64,000 nucleotides of DNA from Amycolatopsis sp. NBC_01488 (GCF_036227105.1 NZ_CP109434.1:8714501-8778500); one strand, 5' to 3'; numbered from the stretch's first letter, positions 26,026-35,067 are shown. Made by a program: numbers and translations. Notes: generated by a model from the sequence alone, not told the origin.

Positions 26026-27273
26026 TTACTTGCCGGTCGCCTCGTAGCCGAACTGGTGGACCTTGAGGTACCCGGAGCGGAACCCGGCCTCGGAATAGGC
26101 CAGGTAGAACTCCCACATCCGGCGGAAGACGTCGTCGAACCCGAACCCGGCGATGTCGGCCCAGCGGTGCAGGAACCGTTCGCGCCACCACCGTAACGTG
26201 CGCGCGTAGTCTTGGCCGAACTCGCGCATCCCGGCCAGCTTGAGCCGGGTGTTCGCCTTGACGCCCTCCTCGACCGAGCGCACCGACGGGATGATGCCGC
26301 CCGGGAAGATGTACTTGTGGATCCAGGTGTAGGCGCGCGAGGCGGCCAGCATCCGGTCGTGGTCCATGGTGATGGCCTGCAGGCCGAACCGCCCGCCGGG
26401 GCGCAGCCGCTCCCCGATCGTGGCGTAGAACGCCGGCCAGTAGGACGCGCCGACGGCCTCGATCATCTCGACGCTGACCACGGCGTCGTACTGGCCGCTC
26501 GACTCGCGGTAGTCACACAGCTTCACGTCGACGCGGTCGGAGAAGCCGGCCGCCGCGATGCGCTCGGTGGCCAGCGCGCGCTGTTCCTCCGAAATGGTCA
26601 GGGACGTCACCTGCGCGCCGCGGGCCGCGGCGCGGATGGCGAGTTCACCCCATCCGGTACCGATTTCGAGGACTTCGCTGCCCTCGCGGACGCCGGCGTA
26701 GTCCAGCACGCTGTCGATCTTGCGGTGCTGCGCGGCGGTGAGATCGTCGGCCGGGCCGAACAGCGCCGAGGAGTACGTCATCGACTCGTCGAGGAAGGTG
26801 CCGAACAGGTCGTTGGACAGGTCGTAGTGCCGGTGGATGTTGGCCCGCGCGCCTTCGAGGGTGTTCTCCTCGGACGGCGGCTGCGTGCGCTCGGCGATCC
26901 GCCGGAACTTCTGCAGCACCGGCGGCACCAGGGTGGCCATCCGCTCGGCGAACGGGGTCAGCACCTCGGCCAGGTCGGACGCGGTCCAGTCGCCGGCCAT
27001 GTAGGACTCGCCGAAGCCGATCTTGGCGTCGACGCCGAGGCGGTGGAAGAAGGCTTCGGGCCGGAGAATCCGCATTTCGGGCGACTCCGGGCCGCCGGCG
27101 CCGAGCACGGTGCCGTCCGGGAACGTCACCCGCAGGTCGAGCGGGCGGACCGCGCGGCGGAACAGCGCGGCGGCGATCCGGGCGCGCAGTGCGGACCGCG
27201 GCGGGCTCGCCAAGCCCGGCCAGCGGGACTCGTCGGGGATGTCCTGAGCGCGGTCGACACTCGAGGTGGTCAC
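26026..27273 (-). CDS. cyclopropane-fatty-acyl-phospholipid synthase family methyltransferase
   Basis: 415 residues; transfers a methyl group from S-adenosylmethionine to unsaturated membrane lipid chains. The N-terminal lipid-binding part precedes NIHRHYDLSNDLFGTFLDESMTYS split by a short loop, SAM motif VLEIGTGWGELAIRAA, EMIEAVG, and C-terminal WWRERFLHRW, all typical of CfaS. GTG 27273 follows GGAGGGAGAACC, an excellent ribosome site. It lies upstream of the LCP gene, from which a 95-base gap separates it; both concern the envelope. Product could be cyclopropane, 10-methyl or methylene lipid. Confidence 0.92.
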   Translation of the reverse strand: MTTSSVDRAQDIPDESRWPGLASPPRSALRARIAAALFRRAVRPLDLRVTFPDGTVLGAGGPESPEMRILRPEAFFHRLGVDAKIGFGESYMAGDWTASDLAEVLTPFAERMATLVPPVLQKFRRIAERTQPPSEENTLEGARANIHRHYDLSNDLFGTFLDESMTYSSALFGPADDLTAAQHRKIDSVLDYAGVREGSEVLEIGTGWGELAIRAAARGAQVTSLTISEEQRALATERIAAAGFSDRVDVKLCDYRESSGQYDAVVSVEMIEAVGASYWPAFYATIGERLRPGGRFGLQAITMDHDRMLAASRAYTWIHKYIFPGGIIPSVRSVEEGVKANTRLKLAGMREFGQDYARTLRWWRERFLHRWADIAGFGFDDVFRRMWEFYLAYSEAGFRSGYLKVHQFGYEATGK

Positions 27274-27367
27274 GGTTCTCCCTCCGGCAGGCCGGCTGCG
27301 CCGGTGATCGATCCTAGTCGCCGCACCCCCGCGGCGCGTTTCGCTGTATGCCCTGTTCGGGGCGGTT

Positions 27368-28060
27368 CTACACCGGTATTCGGAGCCGCTGCGGCCCCGG
27401 CGCGGCCCACGCGCCGCGGAGCTCGTCGCGGACCTCCCCGGCGAGCACTTCCAGTGTGAAAGCAATCGTCAGCCGGGTCCACACGGACGACCGGCGGAGC
27501 ATCGCGTGGCCTTCGTTCGCGATCTCGAACCGCGCGACGCGGGCGGCCACGCCCTCGGCGCGTCCGGCGAAGGCGTGCGACTCGGCCGGGCTCGTCATCC
27601 GGTCGCGCGTGCCGTGCACGATGAGCACCGAGCGCCCGGCGACGGCGGCCACCGGCTCGCCCCCGGGCGTCCACGGCGCCAGCGCGCAGACCCCGCGTAC
27701 AGCCGGGTCGTCGGCGACGCGCAGCGCCACCCGGCCGCCCATGGAGTGGCCGACCAGCACGACCGGCAGGCCCGGGTGGTCGGCGTGGACGCGGTCGAGG
27801 GCCCAGCGGGCGTCGTCGACGGGGTCCAGCGCGGGAGCGTTCCAGCCGTAGCGGCGGTTGCGCACCAGCCGCACCTCGACGCCGTCCGCGCGGCCGGCCC
27901 GGTGCAGGGCGCGCGCGATCGGCACCATCCGCAGGAAGGCGAGCTTCCAGGGCGGCACCCGGCCCGTGCCGCGCTCGGCGCCGCCGTGCAGCACCAGCAC
28001 GACCGCTTCGGTCCGCCCGCGCGCCGGCCACCGGGACACCGCCGGTTGCGTCTCGCTCAC
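27368..28060 (-). CDS. alpha/beta hydrolase
   Basis: 230 residues. VLVLHGG is the first strand and turn, VGHSMGGRVAL carries the nucleophile Ser in the GxSxG elbow, VLIVHGTRDRMTSP holds the Asp region and NEGHAML the His. No signal peptide is apparent, so the enzyme is probably cytoplasmic. GTG 28060 follows a strong GGAGGA site. It lies 94 bases upstream of the CfaS gene on the same strand, which may hint at a lipid ester substrate, but this is weak. Confidence 0.85.
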   Translation of the reverse strand: MSETQPAVSRWPARGRTEAVVLVLHGGAERGTGRVPPWKLAFLRMVPIARALHRAGRADGVEVRLVRNRRYGWNAPALDPVDDARWALDRVHADHPGLPVVLVGHSMGGRVALRVADDPAVRGVCALAPWTPGGEPVAAVAGRSVLIVHGTRDRMTSPAESHAFAGRAEGVAARVARFEIANEGHAMLRRSSVWTRLTIAFTLEVLAGEVRDELRGAWAAPGPQRLRIPV

Positions 28061-28180
28061 CCGCGTCCTCCTCCTCGCCCGCATTCGGGTCAACCGCGAC
28101 CGCCCACCGGGCTATTCCACCGCCTGCCACCATCTTCGCGGTAGATTCGGCGCCCGATCCCCTACGGAAGGGTGGGTGTG

Positions 28181-28906
28181 GTGAGCGCCACGGACATCTC
28201 GGCCAGCGTCGCCAAGCAACTGGCCGACGTCGAGCAGGCCAACGCCGAGGCAGTGCGCGAAGCGGCGGATCTGGTGCTGGGGGTGATCCGGGCCGACGCA
28301 CTGGTCTATACCGCCGGGGCCGGGCACTCGCTGGCCGCCGTCGCCGAGACGTTCTACCGGGCCGGCGGCCTGGCCTGCGTGTACCCGCTGTACCACCCGG
28401 ACCTGCTCCCGCTGCACGGCGCGGTGAGCAGCACGAAGACCGAGCGGCGCACCGGCCTGGCCGCCGAGGTGCTGGCCGAGCGCGCGCCGGGGCCGGACGA
28501 CGTGCTGGTGGTGTTCTCGACGTCCGGGTCGAACCCGTACCCGGTCGAGCTGTGCATCGAAGCCCGGAAGTGCGGGGCGGCGGTCATCGCGATCACGTCG
28601 CGGGCGTGCGTGGCGGCGGCGCCGCGGCGGTCGTCGAGCACGCTGGTCGAGCAGGGCACCGTCGTGCTGGACTCGCTGGTGATCCCCGGCGACGCGAGCT
28701 ACCCGCCGGACGCGCCACGCACCGCGCCGCTGTCCACTGTGGTCAACGCGTTCCTGTGGAACCTGGTGCTCTCGCAGGTCTACGACCGCGGGACGGCCGA
28801 GGGGCTCGACGTCCCGCTGTGGCGCAGCTCCAATGTGGAGGGGGGCGACGAGGCGAACGCCGCGCTGCTGGAGAAGTACGGCGCGATCGTGCCGCGGCTG
28901 AAGTAG
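28181..28906 (+). CDS. SIS-domain sugar-phosphate isomerase-like protein
   Basis: 241 residues. A helical N-terminus (VAKQLADVEQANAEAVREAADLVL) precedes a SIS domain with YTAGAGHSLA, VVFSTSGSNPYPVELCIEA and VIAITSRA, the Ser/Thr-rich phosphate sugar site. This is the layout of UPF0309/KpsF-like proteins, which act on or sense phosphosugars. GTG 28181 is preferred, with GGAAGGG eight bases before; GTG 28172 is an alternative. It is a single-gene transcript closed by a hairpin and divergent from the hydrolase gene. Confidence 0.85.
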   Translation: MSATDISASVAKQLADVEQANAEAVREAADLVLGVIRADALVYTAGAGHSLAAVAETFYRAGGLACVYPLYHPDLLPLHGAVSSTKTERRTGLAAEVLAERAPGPDDVLVVFSTSGSNPYPVELCIEARKCGAAVIAITSRACVAAAPRRSSSTLVEQGTVVLDSLVIPGDASYPPDAPRTAPLSTVVNAFLWNLVLSQVYDRGTAEGLDVPLWRSSNVEGGDEANAALLEKYGAIVPRLK

Positions 28907-28938
28907 CCGGCGACCGCGCCAGTTCGTGAAGAAGCACC

Positions 28939-28970
28939 GGCCGGGCACGCCTTGACGAGCGTGCCCGGCC
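28939..28970 (+). terminator. terminator hairpin after the SIS gene
   Basis: GGCCGGGCACGC (28939-28950) and GCGTGCCCGGCC (28959-28970) form a perfect 12-bp stem with an 8-base loop, 33 bases after the stop. There is no T tract, as is common in actinomycetes. Confidence 0.7.
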
Positions 28971-28986
28971 GCCTTAGCGTCTCCAT

Positions 28987-29000
28987 ACCGACTGGTCGGT
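28987..29000. promoter_or_regulatory. TetR-type operator candidate
   Basis: ACCGAC-TG-GTCGGT is a 14-bp palindrome ending 28 bases before the beta-lactamase-like gene. TetR repressors often bind such ACCGACnnGTCGGT sites within the promoter (family knowledge). No TetR gene adjoins, so the regulator would act from elsewhere or be the one at 1748-2344. Confidence 0.45.
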
Positions 29001-29028
29001 GTGCTCAGCGGCGAGCGAAGGAGACCCC

Positions 29029-30195
29029 ATGGACGGTGCCACGGCGACGGTGCACGGCGAGTGCGCCCCCGGGTTCGAGCCGGTGCGCGAAGCCTTCGAG
29101 GCGAACTTCCGCGAGCGCGGCGAGCTGGGCGCGGCGTTCACCGCCTTCCGCGACGGCGAGGTCGTCGTGGACCTGTGGGGCGGCTGGTCCGGTCCGGACC
29201 GGACGCGTCCGTGGCAGGCGGACACCCTGGCCAACGTCTGGTCGACGACCAAGGGCATGACCGCGATCTGCGCGCACAAGCTGGCCGACGCCGGCGAGCT
29301 GGACGTGGACGCGCCGGTCGCGAAGTACTGGCCCGAGTTCGCCGCGGCGGGCAAGGGCGAGATCCCGGTGCGGTGGCTGCTTTCGCACCGCTCCGGCGTG
29401 CCCGGCATCGGGCTCGACCGGCCGGTGGCCGTCGAGGAGCTGTACGACTGGGACCTGATGACGTCGCTGTTCGCGGCCCAGGAACCGTTGTACGAGCCCG
29501 GTTCCGCGGGCGGCTACCACGCGCTGGCCTACGGCTGGCTCGTCGGCGAGGTCGTCCGGCGGATCGCCGGGCAGGGCATCCGCGAGTTCTTCGCCGAGCA
29601 GGTCGCCGGGCCGCTCGGCGCGGACTTCTCGATCGGCCTGGGTCCTGACGCCGACCTGGACCGCTGCGCCACCCTGGTCGACCCGGTCATGACGGAGGAG
29701 ATGGCGAACGCGCTGGCCACGGCGTTCGCCGCCGCCGGCCCGGTCGCGCAGGCCGCGTTGACCAACCCGCAGCTCGCCGGGCACCACGCCAACGACCCGG
29801 CCTTCCGCCACGCCGTCATGCCGGCGTTGAACGGCCACGGCACGGCCCGCGCGATCGCGACGATCTACCACGCGCTGGCCACCGGCACGCTCCTGTCCGC
29901 CCCGGCGCTGGCCCGGGCGCGGGAGAGCCAGGGCAGGGAGATCGACGCGGTCCTCGGCCTGCCGAACGAGTGGGGCCTGGGCTTCTACCTCGGCAGCGAC
30001 GCCCGCGGCTTCGGCCCCAACCCGGCGGCCTTCGGCCACGACGGCCTGGGCGGCTCCACCGGCGGCGCCGACCCGGAAAACGCCATCGCCTTCGGCTACA
30101 CCCTCAACCAGCTGGGCCCCTTGATCCGCGACGACCCCCGCAAAATGGCCCTGGTCACCGCCCTCTACACGTGCGTCGACGGGCATCAGGCGTGA
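29029..30195 (+). CDS. serine hydrolase of the beta-lactamase/EstB family
   Basis: 388 residues, without a visible signal peptide. The nucleophile Ser and its Lys are in WSTTKGM near residue 72. The partner Tyr is in GGYHALAYGWLVGEVVRR and the third motif is HDGLGGSTGGA near the C-terminus, as in class C-like esterases (EstB). Such cytoplasmic proteins are usually carboxylesterases rather than antibiotic-resistance enzymes. GAAGGAG precedes the ATG by six bases. The last codons (DGHQA) lie inside the first unit of the 21-bp repeat array. Confidence 0.9.
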   Translation: MDGATATVHGECAPGFEPVREAFEANFRERGELGAAFTAFRDGEVVVDLWGGWSGPDRTRPWQADTLANVWSTTKGMTAICAHKLADAGELDVDAPVAKYWPEFAAAGKGEIPVRWLLSHRSGVPGIGLDRPVAVEELYDWDLMTSLFAAQEPLYEPGSAGGYHALAYGWLVGEVVRRIAGQGIREFFAEQVAGPLGADFSIGLGPDADLDRCATLVDPVMTEEMANALATAFAAAGPVAQAALTNPQLAGHHANDPAFRHAVMPALNGHGTARAIATIYHALATGTLLSAPALARARESQGREIDAVLGLPNEWGLGFYLGSDARGFGPNPAAFGHDGLGGSTGGADPENAIAFGYTLNQLGPLIRDDPRKMALVTALYTCVDGHQA

Positions 30196-30336
30196 TAAGC
30201 GGGGCATCACGCGTGTCTGTAGGGGCATCACACGTGATTGGAGGGGCATCAGCGCGATGCCCCGCCAATCACACGTGATGCCCGCTCAATCACACGTGAT
30301 GCCTCTCCAATCACGAGTGATGCCCCGCTGATCACG
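30180..30336. repeat. mirror array of 21-bp-phased intergenic repeats (array 1)
   Basis: Four direct units with the core GGGGCATCACACGTGATTGG start at 30180, 30201, 30222 and 30243. They meet four inverted units whose GATGCCCC cores start at 30256, 30277, 30298 and 30319. Every step is exactly 21 bp, two DNA turns, and the arms mirror each other around 30253, so the whole array can fold as one cruciform or long hairpin. It fills the gap between two convergent genes and includes both stop codons, so it may act as a bidirectional terminator or a protein-binding platform. Confidence 0.85.
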
Positions 30337-32203
30337 CCACGGCGGGTTCTTCTTCGGCGAACTGGGTTGCGTGGAGGGTTGCGTAGCGGCCGTTGGCGGC
30401 CAGGAGTTCCTCGTGCGTTCCGCGTTCCACGATTTCGCCGTGCTCCAGGACCAGGATCTGGTCGGCCGCGCGGACCGTCGACAGGCGGTGCGCGATCACC
30501 AGGGCCGTGCGGCCGGCCAGCGCGTGCGTGAGGGCTTCGCCGACCGCCGCCTCGGACTCGGAGTCCAGGTGCGCGGTCGCCTCGTCCAGCACGACGACCT
30601 TGGGCTGCGCCAGCAGCAGCCGCGCGATCGTCAGCCGCTGCCGCTCGCCGCCCGAGAGGCGGTAGCCGCGCTCCCCCACCGTCGTGTCAAGACCGTCCGG
30701 CAGCGAATGCACCAGCTCGCCGAGCCGCGCCCGCTCGAGTGCCGCCCAGATCTCGTCGTCGGTGACGCCCGGGCGCGCGTAGGCCAGGTTCGCGCGGATC
30801 GTCTCGTGGAAGAGGTGCCCGTCCTGCGTCACGACGCCGACGGTTTCCCGCAGCGAAGCGAAACTCAGGTCCCGGACGTCCACATCGGACAGTCGCACCG
30901 ACCCGGAGTCGACGTCGTACAGCCGCGGCAGCAGCGACGCGATCGTCGACTTCCCCGCGCCCGAAGACCCCACCAGCGCGACCATCTGCCCCGGCTCGGC
31001 GCGGAACGAAACCCCGTGCAGCACCTCTTCGCCGCCGCGGTGGTCGAGCGTCGCGACGTCTTCCAGCGACGCCAGCGAGTACCGGTCCGCCGCCGGGTAG
31101 CCGAAGCGGACGTCCGAAAACTCGACGGAGACACCGGAAGAAGCGGGCAACGCACGCGCGGCGGGCTTCTCCTCGATCATCGGCTTCAGGTCGAGGACCT
31201 CGAAGACGCGCTCGAACGACACCAGCGCCGTCATGACGTCGACGCGGACGTTGGCCAGCGCGGTCAGCGGCGCGTAGAGCCGCGTCAGCAGCAGGGCCAG
31301 CGCGACGACGGTGCCCGGCGCGAGCTTGCCGGTCAGCGCGAGGTAGCCGCCGAGGCCGTAGACGAGGGCCTGCGCCAGCGCCGAAACCAGGGTCAGGCTC
31401 GTCATGAACCAGCGGGTCAGCATCGCAGTCCGCACGCCGATGTCGCGCACGCGCCCGGCGCGCACGCCGAAGTCGTCGGCCTCCTGCACCGGACGGCCGA
31501 AGAGCTTCACCAAAGTAGCGCCCGGCGCGGAGAACCGCTCGGTCATCTGGGTGGTCATGCCGGCGTTGAGGTTCGCGGCTTCCCGCTGCAGCCCGGCCAT
31601 CCGGCGGCCGAGCCGGCGCGCGGGCAGCACGAAGATCGGCAGCAGCACCAGCGCGAGGAGCGTGACCTGCCACGACAGCGTCAGCATGACGGCCAGGGAC
31701 AGCGCCAGCTGGATCGTGTTGGTGACCAGCCCGGACAGCGTCGCGGTGAACGTCCGCTGCGCGCCGATGACGTCGTTGTTCAGGCGTGAGACGAGCGCAC
31801 CGGTGCGGGTGCGCGTGAAGAAGGCGATCGGCATCCGCTGCACGTGCTCGAACACCGCGCGGCGCAGGTCGTAGATGATGCCCTCGCCGATGCGCGCGGA
31901 CTGCCAGCGTTCGATGAGGCCGAACCCGGCGTCGGCCACCGCGAGCAGCGCGATGACGACCGCGAGCCACACGACCAGCGGCAGGTCACGGCCGCCGACG
32001 ATCGCGTCGACCACCTTGCCCGCCAGCACCGGCGTCGTCACCGCGAGGACCGCCGAGATCACGGTCAGCACGAGGAAGGCGAGCAGCCGCCGCCAGTGCG
32101 GCCGGGCGAACCGCGCGACGCGTTTCAGCGTGCCGCGGGTCAGCCCCTTCGGGACGTCGTTGGCGCGCATCGCCGAGCTCAGCAGCGCCCAGGTGTTGTC
32201 CAT
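30332..32203 (-). CDS. ABC exporter, fused permease and ATPase
   Basis: 623 residues. Six membrane helices (~38-310, starting LLAFLVLTVISAVLAV) precede the ATPase domain: Walker A GSSGAGKST near 423, Q-loop VTQDGHLF, signature LSGGERQRL and Walker B VVVLDEATAHLDSE, then the switch His in IAHRLSTV. The layout is that of type IV half-transporters such as MsbA/LmrA that export lipids or drugs as homodimers. The substrate is unknown. The MarR gene just upstream suggests drug- or metabolite-induced expression. Confidence 0.93.
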   Translation of the reverse strand: MDNTWALLSSAMRANDVPKGLTRGTLKRVARFARPHWRRLLAFLVLTVISAVLAVTTPVLAGKVVDAIVGGRDLPLVVWLAVVIALLAVADAGFGLIERWQSARIGEGIIYDLRRAVFEHVQRMPIAFFTRTRTGALVSRLNNDVIGAQRTFTATLSGLVTNTIQLALSLAVMLTLSWQVTLLALVLLPIFVLPARRLGRRMAGLQREAANLNAGMTTQMTERFSAPGATLVKLFGRPVQEADDFGVRAGRVRDIGVRTAMLTRWFMTSLTLVSALAQALVYGLGGYLALTGKLAPGTVVALALLLTRLYAPLTALANVRVDVMTALVSFERVFEVLDLKPMIEEKPAARALPASSGVSVEFSDVRFGYPAADRYSLASLEDVATLDHRGGEEVLHGVSFRAEPGQMVALVGSSGAGKSTIASLLPRLYDVDSGSVRLSDVDVRDLSFASLRETVGVVTQDGHLFHETIRANLAYARPGVTDDEIWAALERARLGELVHSLPDGLDTTVGERGYRLSGGERQRLTIARLLLAQPKVVVLDEATAHLDSESEAAVGEALTHALAGRTALVIAHRLSTVRAADQILVLEHGEIVERGTHEELLAANGRYATLHATQFAEEEPAVA

Positions 32204-32221
32204 GGGAAACCCCCAGTGTCG

Positions 32222-32245
32222 AAACCTCTACTATGGCTGAGGTTT
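32222..32245. promoter_or_regulatory. inverted repeat in the ABC exporter promoter
   Basis: AAACCTC (32222-32228) and GAGGTTT (32239-32245) are perfect 7-bp arms around a 10-bp spacer, 19 bases upstream of the exporter's ATG. The position suits a repressor site, the neighbouring MarR protein being one candidate. Confidence 0.35.
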
Positions 32246-32300
32246 TCTCCGGATATGACCTGGACAACGCCATCGTTGCCCGTTTGCTTCCCGCCGCCGT

Positions 32301-32729
32301 TCACTCCCCGCGAACAACGCGGTGCAGTGCGGCGCGCAGCCGGTCCGCGTCCCCTTCGGCCAGCGGTTCCAGCAGCAGCGCCTCAGCTTGCCGGGTCGCT
32401 TCCTCGCCCGCCGCGCGGACCCGCTCGCCTTCGCCGGTCAAGGTGACGAGCCGCTTCCGGCGGTCCCCCGGCGCGACCTCGCGCCGGACCAGGCCCTTGT
32501 CCTCCAGCTCGTCGACGAGCGCGACCATCGTCGTCCGGTCGATGCCCAGGCGCACCGCGCCGTCCTGTTGCGACAGCGGCGGTCCGTCCCCGAACAGCGT
32601 CAGCAGCGCGAGCTGGCGCCCGGTGATCCCGAGTGGCGCGTACCGCGGCTCGGCCAGCTCGGCGAGCCGGAGCTGGGCGTGCTTGAACAGGTAGCCGAGC
32701 CGCCAGGTGACGGCGAGATCGCTGGACAT
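32301..32729 (-). CDS. MarR-family transcriptional regulator
   Basis: 142 residues. The winged helix-turn-helix is central: ITGRQLALLTLFGDGPPLSQ, the recognition region AVRLGIDRTTMVALVDELEDKGLVRRE and wing PGDRRKRLVTLT, flanked by the dimer helices. It is encoded immediately upstream of the ABC exporter on the same strand and divergent from the LLM oxidoreductase, so it may control both. MarR proteins are usually released from DNA by small aromatic ligands (family knowledge). Confidence 0.92.
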   Translation of the reverse strand: MSSDLAVTWRLGYLFKHAQLRLAELAEPRYAPLGITGRQLALLTLFGDGPPLSQQDGAVRLGIDRTTMVALVDELEDKGLVRREVAPGDRRKRLVTLTGEGERVRAAGEEATRQAEALLLEPLAEGDADRLRAALHRVVRGE

Positions 32730-32752
32730 GCGAGAACTCTACCCTTACGCTG

Positions 32753-32773
32753 ATCGTCAATAATACTGATGAT
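32753..32773. promoter_or_regulatory. MarR operator candidate between divergent genes
   Basis: ATCGTCA and TGATGAT are 7-bp arms (one mismatch) around an A/T-rich 7-bp spacer, in the 72-base gap between the MarR and LLM genes. A second CTGATGAT follows 17 bp after the first. The A/T richness stands out from the surroundings and fits an autoregulated divergent promoter. Confidence 0.4.
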
Positions 32774-32801
32774 TTGTTACTCTGATGATCAGGAGAGCGT
32801 C

Positions 32802-33653
32802 ATGACCAGTGTCGGGCTCAAGCCACCCCAGCAGCACATCGGCATCGCCGCGCTCCGCGAGATCTGGGCCATCGCCGACGACGCCGGCTTCGACGGCTGC
32901 TGGGTCTTCGACCACCTCGCCCCGATGGGACCGGACCGCACCGGCGACATCTTCGACGGCTGGACCCTCCTCGCGGCGATGGCCGAAGCGACGAAGCGGG
33001 TCCGCATCGGATGTCTGGTGTCGGGCAACACGAACCGCCACCCGGGCACGTTCGCGAAGATCGCGGTGACCGTCGACCACCTCGCCGGCGGCCGGCTCGA
33101 CGTCGGCCTCGGCGCAGGCGGCGACGCGATGACCGACACGATGATGGGCACGCCAACGCCGCCACCGGTCGAACGCGTCGAACGGCTCGCCGAAACCTGC
33201 GAGATCCTCAAGCTGCTGTGGACCCGGCCGGTCACCGACTACCCGGGCCGCCACTACACGTTGACCGGCGCGCGCAGCGACCCGAAACCGCGGCAGCCGA
33301 AGCCGCCGCTGTGGCTGGGCAGCAGCGGGGAGAAGCTCGGCCTGCGAGTGGTCGCCGCGCACGCCGACGTGTGGGTCAACGCGGCCCTGCCGGGCACGGA
33401 AATCGCCGAGCTGCAACGGCTTTCGCGCGTACTGGACGCCCACTGCGCCGCGGCCGGCCGCGACCCGTCGACGATCCGGCGGGCGGTGCAGTTCCGGCTG
33501 CCGTCCGATGCGGACAGTGCAGTGCGGCTCGCGGAGAGCTACGTCGAGGCGGGTTTCACGGAGCTGGTCCTGATGCCGACCGGGCATGACGACGTCGTGA
33601 AGGCGTCGCAGGCGGCCGCGGACCTGCTCCCCCGTCTGCGAGAACTGGGCTGA
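32802..33653 (+). CDS. LLM-class F420-dependent oxidoreductase
   Basis: 283 residues in the luciferase-like TIM barrel: IWAIADDAGFDGCWVFDHL, GCLVSGNTNRHPGTFAKIAV and VDHLAGGRLDVGLGAG, with the F420/flavin-binding loops of the LLM class. Such enzymes move a hydride between F420 and varied substrates. AGGAGAGCGTC before the ATG is a good ribosome site; the upstream in-frame ATG at 32769 falls inside the operator region and was not used. It is divergent from the MarR gene and perhaps part of a detoxification response with the exporter. Confidence 0.88.
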   Translation: MTSVGLKPPQQHIGIAALREIWAIADDAGFDGCWVFDHLAPMGPDRTGDIFDGWTLLAAMAEATKRVRIGCLVSGNTNRHPGTFAKIAVTVDHLAGGRLDVGLGAGGDAMTDTMMGTPTPPPVERVERLAETCEILKLLWTRPVTDYPGRHYTLTGARSDPKPRQPKPPLWLGSSGEKLGLRVVAAHADVWVNAALPGTEIAELQRLSRVLDAHCAAAGRDPSTIRRAVQFRLPSDADSAVRLAESYVEAGFTELVLMPTGHDDVVKASQAAADLLPRLRELG

Positions 33654-33699
33654 ACCGGGCGGCCCGCGACGATTCCGGCGCGCTCGGTAGCCTGACGGG

Positions 33700-35067
33700 G
33701 TGGGAACGGAGGTGGGCCAAGCGCCCGCATGGCGGCGCGCGGCAGGGCTCTTCACCGCACCCGCGAGCGCTCTCGACAAAGCCCCGCTGCGCTGGGACCT
33801 CGGCTTCTACCTCGCCTGCCTGGCCTTCGCGCTGCCCACCGCGCTCAAGTCCGAGTTCTACGGCTACCGCGTCTGGGGCACCTTCGCGACCGTCGCCTAC
33901 GCTCTCGGCGCGCTGCACAGCGGGTGGCTGCTGCTGTCCGCACGAGCCGGCCGTACGCCACCCGGCGTACTCCGCTCACGCTGGTGCGGGATCGGCGCCG
34001 TCGCACTGTTGGCAATGATCCTTCCGTTGCTGCTTCTGGTGATCCGGCGACTGACCGGAGTGGACTGGCTGATCACGCCGTTCTCGTGGGCCGCGCAGCC
34101 CGAGGTCTGGGTGATCGAGCGGTCGGCGGATCTGCTGCTGCACCACGGAACCCCGTACGTCGACGTCACCGCGCTCGGCCGGCCGCCGGTCGTCAACGAC
34201 TACACCCCCTACGGCCCGGTCATGGCCGTCTTCGGCCTGCCGCGTGCGCTGTTCGGCGGCACTCCGCTGGGTGACGCGCTCACCGACGCCCGGTGGATGT
34301 TCGCGCTGTCCGCCTGCGCGTGCGTGCTCGGCACGCTGAAGCTGCTGAAGTGGCCGAAGGTTCCCGTGGGCGCGGCGCAGCTCGCGCTGGCGTGCCCGCT
34401 CACCGCGCTCACCTGGGCCGTCGCCGGGCCGGACCTGGCGATCGTCGGGCTGCTGGTGCTGGCCTGCGCGCTCGCCGCGACCGGGCGGGCCGCGTGGGCG
34501 GGCCTGGTGCTGGCGCTGGTCGTCAGCGCGAAGCTGATCGTCGCGCCCGCGGCCGCGGTACTGGCGGTGTTCGTGCTGGTACGCCGGGGCGGGGTTAGCC
34601 ACAAGACAGGGCTCGACTGGCCCGCGGTGGGGCGGTTCGCGTCAGCGCTCGTGGCGACGACGGCCGCGCTGCACCTGCCCGTGTACCTCGTGGACCCGGC
34701 GGCGTTCGTGGAGCACGTCTTCCGGTTCCCCCTCGGGATGGGCGTCGTGCGGTCGCCCGCGGCGAGCCCGCTGCCGGGCCACCTGATCGCCGAGACCGGC
34801 GCGATCGGCCAGGTGGCGGCGTTCGCGCTCGTCGGCGCCGCGGCCGTGGCGATGCTGGTCTGGCTGGTGCGCCGGCCCCCCGCGAACGGCTCCGGCGCAG
34901 TGCTGCGCATCGCCGTCGGACTCGGCGCGTTGATCCTGCTCACCCCGGCCACCCGGTGGGGTTACCTGGTGTACCCGCTGGTCCTGCTCGGGGCCCACCT
35001 GACGTTCCGCGTGGCCGAAGATCCCGCTGCGCCCCCCGCGCAGCAGTCCGCGACTACTTCTTCTTGA
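33700..35067 (+). CDS. polytopic membrane protein, GT87/DUF2029-like mannosyltransferase
   Basis: 455 residues with roughly ten hydrophobic helices (for example WDLGFYLACLAFALPTAL, ALLAMILPLLLLVI, AVLAVFVLVRR and IAVGLGALILLT). A loop VVNDYTPYGPVMAVFGLPRALF after the third helix resembles the periplasmic acceptor region of polyprenol-phosphate-mannose glycosyltransferases. This is a fold-level guess: no catalytic residue can be assigned. GTG 33700 has a weak site; GTG 33712 would shorten it by four residues. Its 3' end overlaps the convergent HTH gene by 14 bases. Confidence 0.75.
   Translation: MGTEVGQAPAWRRAAGLFTAPASALDKAPLRWDLGFYLACLAFALPTALKSEFYGYRVWGTFATVAYALGALHSGWLLLSARAGRTPPGVLRSRWCGIGAVALLAMILPLLLLVIRRLTGVDWLITPFSWAAQPEVWVIERSADLLLHHGTPYVDVTALGRPPVVNDYTPYGPVMAVFGLPRALFGGTPLGDALTDARWMFALSACACVLGTLKLLKWPKVPVGAAQLALACPLTALTWAVAGPDLAIVGLLVLACALAATGRAAWAGLVLALVVSAKLIVAPAAAVLAVFVLVRRGGVSHKTGLDWPAVGRFASALVATTAALHLPVYLVDPAAFVEHVFRFPLGMGVVRSPAASPLPGHLIAETGAIGQVAAFALVGAAAVAMLVWLVRRPPANGSGAVLRIAVGLGALILLTPATRWGYLVYPLVLLGAHLTFRVAEDPAAPPAQQSATTSS

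Noticed and set aside
29029..30195. Antibiotic-resistance beta-lactamase
   Set aside because: Motif spacing and lack of a signal peptide fit EstB-like esterases better.
30180..30336. CRISPR array
   Set aside because: Units abut at 21 bp with no unique spacers and reverse orientation midway; no cas genes are in the window.
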